From Branchiostoma floridae (taxonomy: Eukaryota > Chordata > Leptocardii > Amphioxiformes > Branchiostomatidae): DNA of 64,000 nt. The stretch lies in contig NC_049993.1 in NCBI RefSeq assembly GCF_000003815.2, positions 3,951,460 to 4,015,459 on the forward strand. The letters run 5' to 3'. The stretch's first letter is position 1; every line of letters starts with the position of its first letter. Under the pieces are notes generated by a model. That model did no database searches and was not told where the DNA came from. It worked only from the letters and a program-made list of their open reading frames with translations. Positions 37,501 to 50,296 of the stretch are shown here, piece after piece. The position numbers and the translations under genes are program-made.

Positions 37501-40500
37501 CTTTGTTGTGTTGACATTGATCACATCAATAATCACTACAGCTGTAGTATCTCTGTAAAGAACAATCAGTAACGGACGTCACATTTAGAATATCAGAGTT
37601 TGTTAAAACTATTCTAATGATAACAGATGTGATATTATCAACACAAGATTATGCTACCGAAATAATTTGTCCGTAAACACTGTATCTACAGTGTAATTAT
37701 TGCGTGTGAATGATATACACATCAATGTGTAAAACTATTTTATTACAATCATTCCAATTGCTGCTTTTTGCTAGGCTGTATTGAAAATGAATTCCACAAG
37801 GTCACCTGGAAGCAGTCCCTTGATCAGCGGCCATGACCACCACAACATAAGACCCCACAGTGTTGGCATCCAGCCTCCCTGATACAGTGATGTTTCCATC
37901 TGTGCTGATGGAAAACTTGTCCTTCCCATTTTCGGATGCAAACATGATGCCGTATCTGATCTCACCATTGGAACCAGAGTCTGGGTCTGTTGCAACCACC
38001 TGTAACCAGGTAGAAATCGTTTCATTGTTTCAATCTGAATGATAAGATGGGCTCTTAATGTGCTGAATGTTAATGAAGGTTAGACATCCAGGTAATAAGT
38101 TACACCAAAAAGCAATTACTCAAGCAACTAGATATGATTTTGGAAACGGTCAGACCTTTCAAACAACATCCAAAGTACATGTAGTCTTTACATTTTTAAA
38201 AAGTATCAATTTTTGTTTGCTTTCTTCTTAAGGAGGTAAGACTCATTTGAAATGTGAGGAATCATTTGATAATTTAGATTTTTCTAAAGTAATGTTCTGC
38301 ATGCTGAAAACACGATCAGTTTCGTTTAAACCCAGTTGATGATGTAAAATATATCCTTTTGTATCCAAAAAAAGTGTTAAAATGTCAGCAACGTTTACCT
38401 GTGTCACGACAGCTCCATTTGCTGCATCCTGTGCCACATTTGCATGGTAGGTTTCGGCGGTAAATGTTGGATTGTTGTCGTTCTCATCCAACAGTGTGAT
38501 GAGAACAATGGATGTAGGGCTGCGGTACTTCTCTGTTGTGTTTGTTTCAACCGCATAAACCTAGAAATCATACGACATTGTTAGTTCTGTTTGCAACCAA
38601 ATAGTTATATTAGTCATTACCATCCCTGGTCAAAGGAGTAGGGAATTGGGAGAATTTTACTACCTCCACAAATCTACTGCTGCATAAACATTTTCATCGT
38701 ATTATAAATTTTAACGACAAATTTTACACTTATCTTACAAAGATTCGTTGAACGCTGTAGTTACTGTCAAATTGTTCTTGATGTAAAATGAAATTATTGA
38801 CATGCAAAACTTAGCACCAATTGTTTGCTACCACAACAATAAATTTCAGATTTCGTTGTATCACAGAGGATCACAACCACATGTTGTCATAATGAATGTT
38901 TTGTTTACCTGCAGTGTGAAATTGCTGTTTATCTCCCTGTCCAGGATACTGTTGTTGCTGACAGTGACTTGACCGGTCGTGCCATCAATGGTAAAGGCAT
39001 CGGAAGGAACCAGCACATACATGAATACTGCATTGCCTCCCTGGAAATGTTAAACGTATTTCACACTATTAAAAAAAGATATGACAGTTGTCATTAAATA
39101 TGCTTACTATCTCAATGAAAATTGGAGATTTTGCTTCTGGTGTGCCTGTCTCTGGGTGTCTGCGATGTGTGTGTGTGTGTGTGTGTGCGTGTGTGTGTGT
39201 GCGGAATGCCATGTTATTCTATATGCAGGTAGCCTAGACAAAATGCGCAATATGACTCAATTTGCATCATTAATGAGGATAGTTTGTCATTGTAGTATTC
39301 TCTATTCAATGACTTTACTACATGTAACGTATGCACTTTTTGACAGGTGAAACCTCAACAAAAAGCAAAACGGCGTCATTTGTATAATCAATGTAAAATG
39401 TATTATTGTTTCAAAACGCTTACTGCAAAGGAACAAGACTACTCATCGTATGATAGATAAGATATACTTCCTCATACCTCATCCTTGTCTGACGCTGTGA
39501 CAGTGAGTACAGGAGAACCAATGGGGGTATTCTCCATCGCTGTTGCCTGGTACTGGCTGGCAGACATCTGTGGTCGGTTGTCATTGGCGTCTTGAACAAC
39601 GATGTACACACGAGCCTCTGCTGATCTGACATTGCTGTCCGACTGTTCTGCCTAATTTAGCAATTATGAAAAATATGAGATAAGTATTTTTTTGCTTGTT
39701 TTTGTCTACGTTTGTCAGCAGATCGCTGTATCTAAAAAGTAGTTAATAGGTATCCAAGTATTTAAATGTGAATGTGATTGGTAACTATGCTGAGTCCATA
39801 TCATGTTACAAATCTATGTATTCTAATATCTGATTTTCTAATGTGTTTATGGATACCTAGTACCATTGCATTTTGCTTCTTTGGCCCCTTTTTACTTGAG
39901 ACACCACTACAACACAGAACAATTTGTTTCATGTAATAGAAAATATTAAGGATAATGCGTTCACTAACGCCCAATATCCAAATGAAATCCATGTATTCTA
40001 AAAATTTTGTTCCTTCTTGTTTTTAATTTTAAGATCAAGATCATTAACCATAATATATACCATTGTTCGTTTACCTTGATGGTGAGTGTGACATCATGTA
40101 CTGCCTCCCTGTCCAGTCCTCTAACCAAAGACAGCTCTCCTGTTGAACTATCGATGCTGAAATAGTCCAACAAGTCTGCTAGGTCGGTTGGTATTGCGGA
40201 GGCTGCAATTTGGATTTTAAACGACAGCATTGTTATAGATATTCCTTCAGGTTGACTATGCTTATATTTGATTTAATTGTTTTCCATTTGATGTAACCGT
40301 CATTAGAGGTGATATCAATAGTGATATATAGATAATTAAAATATAGAATGCTCTTTGATCATAACTCTTAAAAACACAGACCTCCAATTTCTTTTTATTT
40401 CTGCTCAATACATCTTGATCACGGAATGACCTAGTCTCGCGAATCGTGATCTTGCGTGGTTTGTTCATTTCTTTACTTCTTCTATAATTTGCAAAATGAT

Positions 40501-43500
40501 CGTAATTTTTTCTGACTTGCAAATTGATGTGTGTGCGAAAAATGGCCTTATATTGTAATCTGACGGAAACTGATGATTGTCACACACCTGTCTGTAGTGA
40601 GTAGACAAGTGTCTGGTTGATTCCGAAGTCCTGGTCATAGGCGAGGATGGCAGCAGGTGATGTGTTCAGGCTCCCTGTCGCATTCTGGATTTGAATATGG
40701 TTATCTCTATTAAAGCGATAAGAGCAGAAATGTCTTACAATGCCATCCTACTATTAAATCAAAACTTGCATATCTTACATAAACTTAAAGCCATTCTTAA
40801 AAAAAACATGTGCATATTTTGTGTAAATTTTCTGTTCTTTGAAATTTTCCTTTTGAGTCTAATTTGAAAACACTACTGACAAATAAGGTGTGATAAATAA
40901 TAATGAGCTACCAATTGTTTTGAGATCAATAACCACCAAGGTCTTAAAGCTATGAAACAGGAAAGTAGCTTACCTCAATTACAATAGTTTCATAGATGTC
41001 ATGCTGAAACATTGGAGTCAAGTCATCTTCATCAGTTACAGCTATGGTCAGTGTTGTGACGGAACTTCTAAACGGGTTACCAGTGTCCTGAAAACACAAA
41101 CAGTATAATGCATTACATAGACAAATGTATAAAAGTGAGACATTCATTTTCAAGTATTGACAATCGAAGCATTGAAAACAGACAACGAAAATCAACCAAG
41201 CCATGTATATCGAAGTTTATATATGTAGACCTAAAGGCTTAACACTCCATGACAGACATTCCTAAATGCTGAAAATTCTTTATGTTAAAGAACTCTCCAT
41301 TTCAACTTACCCGAACCTGCACTAAAAGCTCAAACTGCCTTTCGCCAGATTCATAATCCAGAAACTTTGATAAGGTCACATCTCCAGTGGTTCCAACAGA
41401 AAAGTAGGACATCTGATAAAGAATGAAATTAAGATCAATATGGCCCTAAAACACATCTTGGTTCCAAAATGTAAAATGCAAATGTAAAGTTGAATACAAT
41501 ATACAGTCAAAGCTTAATTGTTCTATTACAAATGTAGTTACAAGGACATTGCTTACATTGCTGACTAAAGAGAAGATTCTTTGTCCATTTGGTCCACTGT
41601 CAATGTCTGTAGCTGACATGGTGAAAATGGTTGATCCAACTTGAGTGTACTGTGGAGGAAAGTCACAAAAAAGGAAATGCTATTTTGTACAGTAGCTGAA
41701 GTCAATATGTTTAATGGAAAATTTCTAGTATAAATTTCGACCAACCTGTATCCAGAGAGACAAGAGGTTACATATGTATCAAGAGGTAAGATATTCTATC
41801 AAGAAGGGTAACATTGTTAAATTCTAGAGTCTCATATCGCACAATGATGTTAAACTTTACGACTGATCTATCATAGATATTTCTTATTGACTCTGTGCAT
41901 CATTACTTTTGAGAACATCGGGCCTATTTGCATAAATTCTACCGATGTAAAATCTTTGAATTCCTGACAAACAGTTTATAACCATACCTCACTAACGGCA
42001 GTGCTAAAGGGTGTTCCTTGGAATTCGGGGTTGTTGTCATTTTCATCCGTTACTGTGACAATAATGAACGTTGATCTCTGAAGTGAGTGAGAATTTACAC
42101 AATATTAGTCAAGTAACATAGTGAATGAAGGGTGCAAAATGTTTGCATTAGTACTGCTTTGCGTCTCTATTGATCACACCCGATAACATTCACATGGCTG
42201 CTGACAGTCGTAGACCGCATTATAAAAATGTGTAGCTATTGTTTCAAAGAGCCAGTAGAATATTCGGCAGTGTAGAAATCGTAACTAGAAATGTACCAAA
42301 CGACAATGCACTATATATTTCTAACATGAACAACAATAAACAAAAGGGCACATTCAAAACCTAAACTCTAAGGTAAACCTGAAAGATGTATGCCGAATTT
42401 CAAATTTTTTTTTTTACTTTTTCATAATGTCAGAGGACTAATATGCATTTCTTTGACCGTAAGAATACCCAACGTGGGATTTTACGTAAAATATATTACA
42501 TACCGGTACATTGCTGTTTACAGGAGATGTGCACTCTACTTGAAATCTGATACTACCATCAGTATTGAATGGAGGCTGCAGTTTGGGAAAAAGGAGACAA
42601 GGCATATAATAAACAAAGGTTTTTTTTGTCAGAATTATTTTCTTTTTCCATGATGTATCAGTACAGTTTTCTTCAATCAGATATTAATCATTAATCATTA
42701 CTCACCACATCTCTATCAATGTCTTGATCCAAAACTAAGGGAACATATGTCGCATTATCCTGTAGGTCTAAGCTGAAGTATCCTCCCGGCGTCTGTGATG
42801 TTAGGGCGATGCTTGCGATGTCCACCCCATAGGTTCCGGAGAAATCCAAGTTTGTGATTGCCTCACCTATAGCGAAGCATTGCATTTTCAGAATGGAAGT
42901 TTTCAGTTTCATGTCCACATTAATGCCAAATAAAGTTATATTCAGAGAAATAATGACAATACTTGGGCTAATGTTTTAAAAAGCAAAATAGAGAGGCGCC
43001 ATTGAATATAAAGGCTTGTGAAATTGTAACGTTGGAAAAGTTTTTAATTTCAAGTCTTTAAGTTGTATGAACAGAGAATGCAGAAAACAAGGTAGCTAGA
43101 AAGGCAACATTATTTCAGAAAATGAAGATGTTTCACTCCCAGTAATTTGTTATTTGCCAAGCTACTTGTATACATTGCTATACTATTATTCCTGCCCAAA
43201 GGGCGTCGCCAAAAAAGATAAAACAATTTAAAATCTATGAATCTTTATACTATACAGTTATTGTCACATTAGCCTAGCCTTCATTTAATGTCTTTTTTTT
43301 TTCTTTTAATGTTTCATAATGTGAGTTGAGTCGTTTGGCTTCTAAGCATAAAAATATTTTTAAATGCAATCCATAATTCTAATCAGTAATCACTTGGACA
43401 TACCTGCTGTAAAGCTGTTCTCCGCAATTTCTAAAAATAAGAGACTTCCACCCGTTCCATTTACCCAGCAGACATCTGTAATAAAATGTCACGCAAGTTT

Positions 43501-43800
43501 TGGACATTGATCTGATCAGAATGATAATGATTGTATTCATATTTGTCAGCCATATACATGATTTCGTATTAAAGGTGTGTTGATGACACTATAATCATCC
43601 GAAAAATGTTTATTGATACCAAAGATGCAAAGTTTTATTGAAGGTCTATTAACTTAAGATACTAATAAATGGAGTTTGTGCGGATTGAACAAGATGGAAA
43701 ACTTCTTACCTTGTGCTGTGACATCGTACCTCCCCAACAGTACGACTGTTGTTGCAACAAACACCCAGTTAGACACTCCACGTACCCTAACCATCGTCAT
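31587..43800 (-). CDS. Cadherin-domain receptor tyrosine kinase A (complete, 27 coding exons)
   Basis: All 27 exons join in phase from ATG (43,800) to TAA (31,587); lengths total 2961 nt, so 986 aa. Order: signal peptide ([11 protein letters not shown]), five cadherin repeats with DENDNNP-type calcium linkers, one membrane span (~586-609), a juxtamembrane segment with YQSL, YQGL and YEDL, a tyrosine kinase (~690-960) and a short tail DYIDL...YTSL. Kinase landmarks are GQGEFG (~693), [12 protein letters not shown] (~824), DFG (~844) and DVWAFG. The kinase resembles RET (TTVAVK, FAW, DYIDLA versus DYLDLA), but there is no Cys-rich domain, so it is not a RET ortholog by architecture. Drosophila Cad96Ca/Stitcher is a known analogue. 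It should be a surface adhesion-coupled kinase. APE reads ALE. Exon coordinates are in the two sub-entries. Confidence 0.9.
34563..35122. mobile_element. 560-bp TIR element in RTK-A intron 21
   Basis: Ends are TTATTATCATATAGCC (34,563-34,578) and its exact inverse GGCTATATGATAATAA (35,107-35,122). The interior starts CAGGCGCCGCGGACCAATC and ends near GCTCTGG...CATATG sequence. The left 300 bp recur at 63,772-64,000. Unit B lacks it: the intron at 56,620-56,650 reads straight through TCTTATT|ACAG. No coding capacity. Confidence 0.75.
35127..35300. mobile_element. Snap-back MITE (near-perfect hairpin) next to the TIR element
   Basis: Arms of about 70 bp (about 35,130-35,200 and 35,220-35,290) are near-complete reverse complements. 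Landmarks are GGTGTACATGGTGTCATA with TATGACACCATATACACC, and CCTTTGCTATAACCACC with GGTGGTTATAGCAAAGG. The loop is about 18 nt. Absent from unit B. An open frame at 35,205-35,402 is incidental. Confidence 0.7.
37032..43800 (-). other. RTK-A ectodomain and membrane exons 1-16
   Basis: Exons in transcript order: 43,710-43,800 (signal peptide), 43,404-43,475, 42,706-42,866, 42,504-42,575, 41,988-42,077 (DENDNNP, end of EC1), 41,557-41,649, 41,311-41,412, 40,974-41,087 (DEDDLTP, weak linker, end of EC2), 40,588-40,684, 40,075-40,202, 39,478-39,651 (DANDNRP, EC3), 38,909-39,040, 38,399-38,560 (DENDNNP, EC4), 37,806-37,999, 37,497-37,552 (EC5 end) and 37,032-37,142 (membrane span [20 protein letters not shown]). 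All have GT-AG borders. Only a few Cys occur, unlike RET. EC2 lacks the usual DxNDN acidic pattern and may bind less calcium. Confidence 0.85.
39165..39202. repeat. (GT)n microsatellite in RTK-A intron 11
   Basis: About 38 bases of GT with one GC. A shorter GT-rich tract is kept at the equivalent place in RTK-B (about 60,650-60,690), so it predates the duplication. Confidence 0.85.
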
Positions 43801-46800
43801 GTTTCTACAACAGTCTCACGAGGGCAGTTACGGGTCTTTGATACCGCAAAATTTTCCTGATTTACCGTACTTCGGTCACACTCGGAACTCCTCCTGACCG
43901 CTGACCTACTCGTTGAAAGCCGTCAGTGAATTGCTCACAATCGCACGTCAGGACTACAGGACTTCGCCCATGTACAACCTAAAGACAGGCAAGCAAAAGT
44001 TTTAACTTGGATTCTTCAATGCTTTTGCAACTGCAATATATACTCTATACTGTAGTGCTCACTAGAAACCAGCCAACTCGGAACGTTCTTCTAAGTTAAC
44101 CTGTTTATTCCTTACAACAAGGACAAAGAAGGCACATCATCGGGTATACGTCATACGTTAGAAACCTCTCAAATTTACATATCCCATCCTACATAACGGT
44201 CATTTTGCCAAGCAGATCTACATATACCAGTATCATTAAAATCCTGTACAAAGACTGGAAAGGCGTTAGAAGAATGAAGCCAGTGCTAGTTATGCATTTA
44301 AGATAAAACATATATAAGTATGTTGTCTCTGTCAATTCAGATTCTACATATACCTAAATAGGTTCATGCTGTCACAAAACGTGTATTTGAACTAGCCACG
44401 TATGGGACATGGTCGTAATCGATCATCTAAAGTGTAAACCTTTACCCACCTGAGTCCAATCTTCGCACGGCAAACACCTGCGAAGCACTGTGACGGGTTG
44501 TTTGTATACCTGTTGACCGATGGCGGTGCCTGAACATTCCCCTTACTTGCATATGCATATATAATATACCTTAGTTGCTCTACCATTTTGTTTTTGTATA
44601 CGTCCTAGCTGTCAATGTTCTAAAATTGTCACAGGAAAGCATAGAGGGTGCATATCTTACTATTCTTGGACAGAAATTTGTAGTTTGGGCTAGCATGAAC
44701 GAAAAAGAAAAGGTTCCTATTACGGGGGTTGCTTTTATGACATGGCTATTGCGATCGTCAGGGGCTCTGTGTTTGCAGCGATATCTCTAGATCCGTTGGT
44801 TGGATTTGATTGTAGTTTTGGAATCGCAAACCGATCTAAGATCAAACCTAAAATCTTTGCATTTCCCAAGTGACTCAAATTAATTAGTGGAGGGAGACTG
44901 TAGCCACCCTTAGACTTCAATGTACAGGGACTACAAGTGCCTTTCACCCAGCAGGTACTACACGTGAACTCTTTACTATACAGACCTACCTGTGGGATAT
45001 TAAGAAGGAGTGGCGTCCGCCTGGGGTGCTGAAAATGCCGTTTAGAAGCCAAAAGCACAACACCATGCAGAATGTGTACGGTTCCACCCTTTCACCTGTT
45101 CACCCCGGGGGGCAACGGTCATAGCAAAGACAAAGGGACAGCAAGCAAGCTGGATCATATATCGAGAAACCTCGCCCCATTTGTTCATACAATTCCACAC
45201 ACCCATGTCTAACCCAAATATTTAGCCTCTGGGGCCTTTATGGAGCCTCTGCGGCCTTTATTCGGCTCCTAATGCACTTTTGCTGGCCATTTCTTTTTGT
45301 ACTGGATGGCTGATTGCCCTTCAAATCCAATGTAGTTCTATTATGATATTCATGCCAAGGAGTGTTTACAATAATAAAGTTTCTAATTTAAAATCGTGTC
45401 GTGCGAATCATTTCTTTAGTGCAGTAGAAGCCAGTTGATTGCACAACAGATAACCACACACTTCTGTTGATTGCACAGAATCCCCAAATCCCAAACCAGT
45501 GCGGCCCAGCTAGATAACTTCGCATTATTGCACCACGCTAGATAGCCCGAAATACGTTGGCAAATGGGGTGTGTAATTAAGCGGCTTCTAAATTCTTGTT
45601 GTATTCTGGTGTTATAAACACTTCAGGGTGGTTAGTATAGAATCAGCTGCAGTAATGAAGTGTACGTTCGGGATCTAAAAAGCATTTTTTCTGTTTAATT
45701 TCTTTTTTTCTGAACTTAAAGCTACTCAAACTAGAGTTCGGGGACCTCATACCTCCATGAAATATTTATTGCTTTTTTTGTGGATGGTATGTATAGTCGG
45801 TTGTATTTGAGAGTAATGGTTAAAATGTTATGGGAAAGTAGTGGTGTATTTATTTAATGACACAGAGGATGTCCATCTGATTAATAATTATTAAAATGTG
45901 ACACTTAATTGTGTAATGTGCGTTTAAGAGGTCGACGGCATATGGTAGCGTGGTGTTCCTAAAGCTTGATGTTTGGCATTTAAACTGTCTAAGGTTGTCA
46001 GCATTATTGAGGTTCGACTATGTGCCTCAGAGCTGTGTGGTGGGAGGAAGTTGGGAAACTCACAAAGAAGAAGGTTTGTGGCCAACTTTAGTCAGATTGT
46101 GAGTTGATTTTCCACCAATATGTCATAACATCAGCTGTTCACACGGTACAAAAACAAGATGCACACTTTCTTCTGACAGCCCTACACCAACTGTAAGATG
46201 AATACTTGGCGCCAACCCCGTCTGCTAAAAAACAAGTACCATTGGCTACGAAAGAGACAACTAACAACTGCCCCTTATCGTAACGAAATCAGAACATCTG
46301 TATCGTCCATAAAACTTCTGACACCCAACCCATCTAAGATGAGAGGACCTAATGGCATTTTAATCACCATGTCACTCAAATCAGCAGTACAGTATGTGAG
46401 ACATCCATACCTATTAAGCATTACCGTTAAATGTACCTCAACTTCTTACAATTATACTTACGCTTCACATCTCCATGATATCCTAAGCAGACATAAATAA
46501 AACTAATCATCATATTAAAAAAACTCGGAGTTCCCCAAACAGCTGTCATACAAATCACCTCACTATCTGCTTGGAGCTATGCCCATTAACAAACACTTAA
46601 AGTCTGTTCCGATATATTGCAGATATAGGGGTGATTTTTGATATTATTACATCGATTATAACGACAGATACGGCGCCCAAAACCTCATCGATTCGAGCTT
46701 TCATCACACCCCACCAACACAACTAGTATGAAACCAATCCATCCAGCCGTTCTTGAGTAATCTTGTACACAGACAGACGCATAACAGAAAATACTAGAGT

Positions 46801-48699
46801 TCGGGGACCTCATACCTCCATGAAATATTCCTTGCTTTTTGTGGATGTTATGTATGTTGATGGTCGGTTGTATTTGAGAGTAATGGATATAACTGTTATG
46901 GGAGAGAACTGGTTTTTTATTTAAAGACAAAAACAATGTCCATCTGATTAGGAAATATAAATATGTGACACTTCAAAGTCTAATTTGAGTTTAATAGATC
47001 GACGCCATATGGGGAAAAATATAGGTGTGAAAACCACAGACAGTAACCACTCATTTTCCAGGACAGGCATTATGTCCTACATACTGGGTAAAATCGCAAA
47101 TGTATGCTTTGTCATAATATGACATATGAGAAATCCACTAATGCAATACAAGAAATACAATACAGGATACAAACACATCATCAACACAACAAAAAGGACA
47201 TGAAATATCCAGCAACCAATACCTACATGTAGGATACGGGGACAAGTTGGTGCTAGATATATAATAATGCAAGTACTTACCAACACAACATCAGCATAAC
47301 GCCACGCGGAGCACAAAATCTAACAGCGCAAACGAAGTATAAAACACCAGGTCCCCAAAGGCACAAGTGGCTAAATACAAAGTTAATTATCATATTCAAA
47401 TTATTGTCCAGCATCGGCAAACAGTTGCTCTAATGAGCCAACTGTTACATTACCCTAACCAGTTGCTATACGCATCAACTGTTCAGATAAGGGATTACCT
47501 AACACATCCACATAATAGATATGTAATAAATCCGATTACATACTAACGAAACTTCCGCGTAACGCAAGGCGCATCTAACAGCACAAACGAAATATAACAC
47601 ACTGTGTCCCCAAACGCAAAAGTACATACATGCAATTTATTATCACAATCAAAATTGTCCGGCTTCCCCAAACAGATGTTCTAAAATGTCGGGATGGGCA
47701 AACAGCTGCTCTAAGGTGCCAACTGTTACAAATATTTCAAACAGTTGCCATCAACATCAGGACATCAACTGTTCAGATAAGGAATTACCAAACACATCCA
47801 GATAATAGATACACAATATAACCAAGTACATACTAACACAACTTCAATGTAATGCAAGGCAGAACACAACATCTAATCACTTTCAGCTTTCACACTAAGT
47901 ATGAAACCAATCCATCCAGCCGTTCTTGAGTTATCTTGTACACAAACATACAAATACAACTGAAAATATTCAAATTGACCGGAATGGGCAAACAGCTGCT
48001 CTGAGGAGTCAATTGTTACAGATACCCTAAGCAGATATAAACAAAACTAATTATCATATTCTAAAAGCTCGGGGTTCCCCAAACAGCTGTCATACAAATC
48101 ACCTAACTATCTGCTTGGAGATAAGCTCATTAACAAACGCTTGAAGCACAATGCCTGTTCCAATATATCGCAGATATAGGGGTGATTTCTGATATTATTA
48201 CATTGATAATAACGACAGACACGGCACCTCATCAATTCGAGCGTTCATCACACCCCAACAACACAACAAGTATGAAACCAATCCATCCGGCCGTTCTTGA
48301 GTGATCTTGTACACAGACAGACAAACATAACAGAAAATATAACCTCCATGACATTTCATGGAGGTGATAACCTCCATGACATTTCATGGAGGTAATAAAA
48401 CGAATTTCCCAAGGACAACGAATTAAATGCTTGAATACTTTCTATCTATAAAAATGAAAATAATAAGAATATACATGATTACTTTTTCGCAACATCTGGA
48501 AACGCAATTCATTGAATTTGCTTGAAAAGCGATACTATTAGTGTCATCGGGCGCGAAAACTCATGGCCTTTAGTTACAGCACATTCTATACGTAAAAGAC
48601 TTCGCTGGTCGACCAGCTTCACAATTGAATGGCAAAAATATTACAACTCACAGGCTTTTCAGGAAATCCTCCAAATTCTTACTAGTACATAACGATAAC
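43801..48699. other. Spacer between duplicate units (RTK-A upstream region)
   Basis: Contains the 5' region of RTK-A (no TATA box found on the minus strand) and, from about 45,730, an interspersed repeat cluster. Open frames at 44,575-44,790, 44,735-45,058 and 46,198-46,500 have no domains or conserved splice signals. No gene seen. Confidence 0.5.
45730..48420. repeat. Cluster of one interspersed repeat family with inverted ends and 3' hairpin
   Basis: Start module AGAGTTCGGGGACCTCATAC plus ACCTCCATGAAATA at 45,733 and 46,797. Internal module CCCCAAACAGCTGTCATAC at 46,533 and 48,075, with AACAGCTGCTCT variants between. End module CCGTTCTTGAGT...TTGTACACA(G/A)ACA at about 46,742, 47,920 and 48,292. 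The last copy finishes with a hairpin, AACCTCC...GGAGGT, duplicated in tandem (about 48,341-48,397). ACCTCCATGAAAT at the start is the inverse of ATTTCATGGAGGT at the end. A further copy lies at about 53,870-54,055 and a tail-like block at about 16,240-16,332. Confidence 0.6.
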
Positions 48700-49462
48700 C
48701 AAGACAAACTTGGGAAGACAACCACATTCACTTGCGGTGTTTAAACTCCGACCCGGAAACTCAAAGCCGAAGAACTTCCTGTCCAACAAGTCAAGTCAGC
48801 GAGTTGGGGCAAGGTTGGAGGTACGGATTCTAGAATGTTTATAACATGTTTTATGTCGGATTTGTTTATAAAAACCAATATGGTAGGTTTAGTCGTTGAG
48901 CGAAGACAAAGATTTGTGAGGCTAAGATTGGGATATCGATCGATTTTGGCTAGCGAGGCCGATGCGAATCTTACGAAAAAGTTTTCCCAAAGTTTATCGT
49001 ATTTTGTTTCCACAATTGTTTCCCGAACATCTACATGAAACGTTAAGATATTCCCTGAAGTATAGAGAACATATGGAGAGTCATATTTTGTCCAAAAATG
49101 TAATACTTATCCGTGTATGTACCACGGAAATTGTCATTTTCAACATGCATGTGTGTGTGTTGGGCGCGTGCCTCGTGCTTTTTTTTTGGCGACGCGTCAG
49201 GGGCGACGTCTTACAAAAATTTGGCAATGGCAATGCGTTTCCAGATTCATTCAGTCTGCAGCGGCAAGTTTTGTTTGATTTTAACATAGTTTAGGTTAAG
49301 CTTATATTATTGGCTCATTCTTTTACATATCATTTAAAATATCTGGAAAAAAGTTTTACAGCAATGTGTTGACAGCCTTACTAGAAGATTGTCTGCAATG
49401 GTTGATTTTCTTTACCTGTGACATACTTCAGGTCAAGCTTATTATTGCTTCATTTGTTACAG
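48700..49462. other. Upstream region of ZNF-B, duplicate of 25,741-26,237 plus 28,437-28,681
   Basis: Continuous in unit B where unit A is split by the 2.2 kb element, so it preserves the ancestral order. Short frames at 48,741-49,294 are not kept open in unit A and are rejected as genes. Confidence 0.6.
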
Positions 49463-49543
49463 GAAGTGCCAGGTCAAAGAAGAAGAAGATCAAGCTGAGT
49501 TGTGAGAACTCTGAAATCCTGCATTACCATAATCAAGCATAAG
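49463..49543 (+). other. 5' untranslated exon of ZNF-B
   Basis: TTACAG|GAAGTGCCAGG on the left and AAG|GTATGTC on the right. Same borders as 28,682-28,759 in unit A, with a 3-nt length difference in a GAA run. Contains no ATG. Confidence 0.5.
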
Positions 49544-50296
49544 GTATGTCGTTAAGTGTAAGTGTATCATTGTTATGATTATATTGTTCTTTTAATCATA
49601 AGGAGACTTGTGACTATTATGGATAGTTAAATAAGGCTTCAAAATGTTTTTTTAACAAGGTTGCAGTGGCCAATCTTAGCCAAATACTAGGTTGCACTTG
49701 GACAGTTCAAGGTGCAGCCTGTCCAACTGACAAGGGATAGTTTAGTTAGCAGGAGTTGAAAGAGTGTGTTGATGGTCTACGGAAATTCATACAAGAAACC
49801 TTCTTTGCTAGGACAGGACTTCTGGACTTACCACAAAACATATATGTGGTTTGGTTGGAAAAGATCATCAACATTAGTATAGAAAGGGTGCTCTCATGTA
49901 CATAATTATACATAGCATTACATGTATTTACAAGTTACTGGTAAACAATAGGAATTCATCATAGATAGTATTGAAAAGGTATTGAAATTAGGACAAAGCA
50001 AACATTGCGACATGATTTTTTTATTCAAAAAGCTATTGTTATGGCTGTACTATAAACCAGCCAAAGCAAAATTATAGATGGGATGTCAACATAATTGTTG
50101 AAAATGAGCCACTCATCATCATATTTATGATAATGTTTGACTTACTAGTACACGTGTATCCCAGTGGCATTTCACATTAGAAGGAGAAACTTTAATTATT
50201 ATTTCATGATAGATATAGAAGTCAATAGACCAAAGTAATAGAATAAGTTTATCAGCAACAGACAAATCTTTAATTCCCAACAGATAGATTCAGAAG

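Noticed and set aside
31587-43800. RTK-A as a RET ortholog
   Set aside because: Kinase similarity exists, but the ectodomain has five ordinary cadherin repeats and no cysteine-rich domain.
45730-48420. CRISPR-like array from repeated blocks
   Set aside because: Repeat sizes and spacings are irregular and the genome is animal; these are interspersed repeats.
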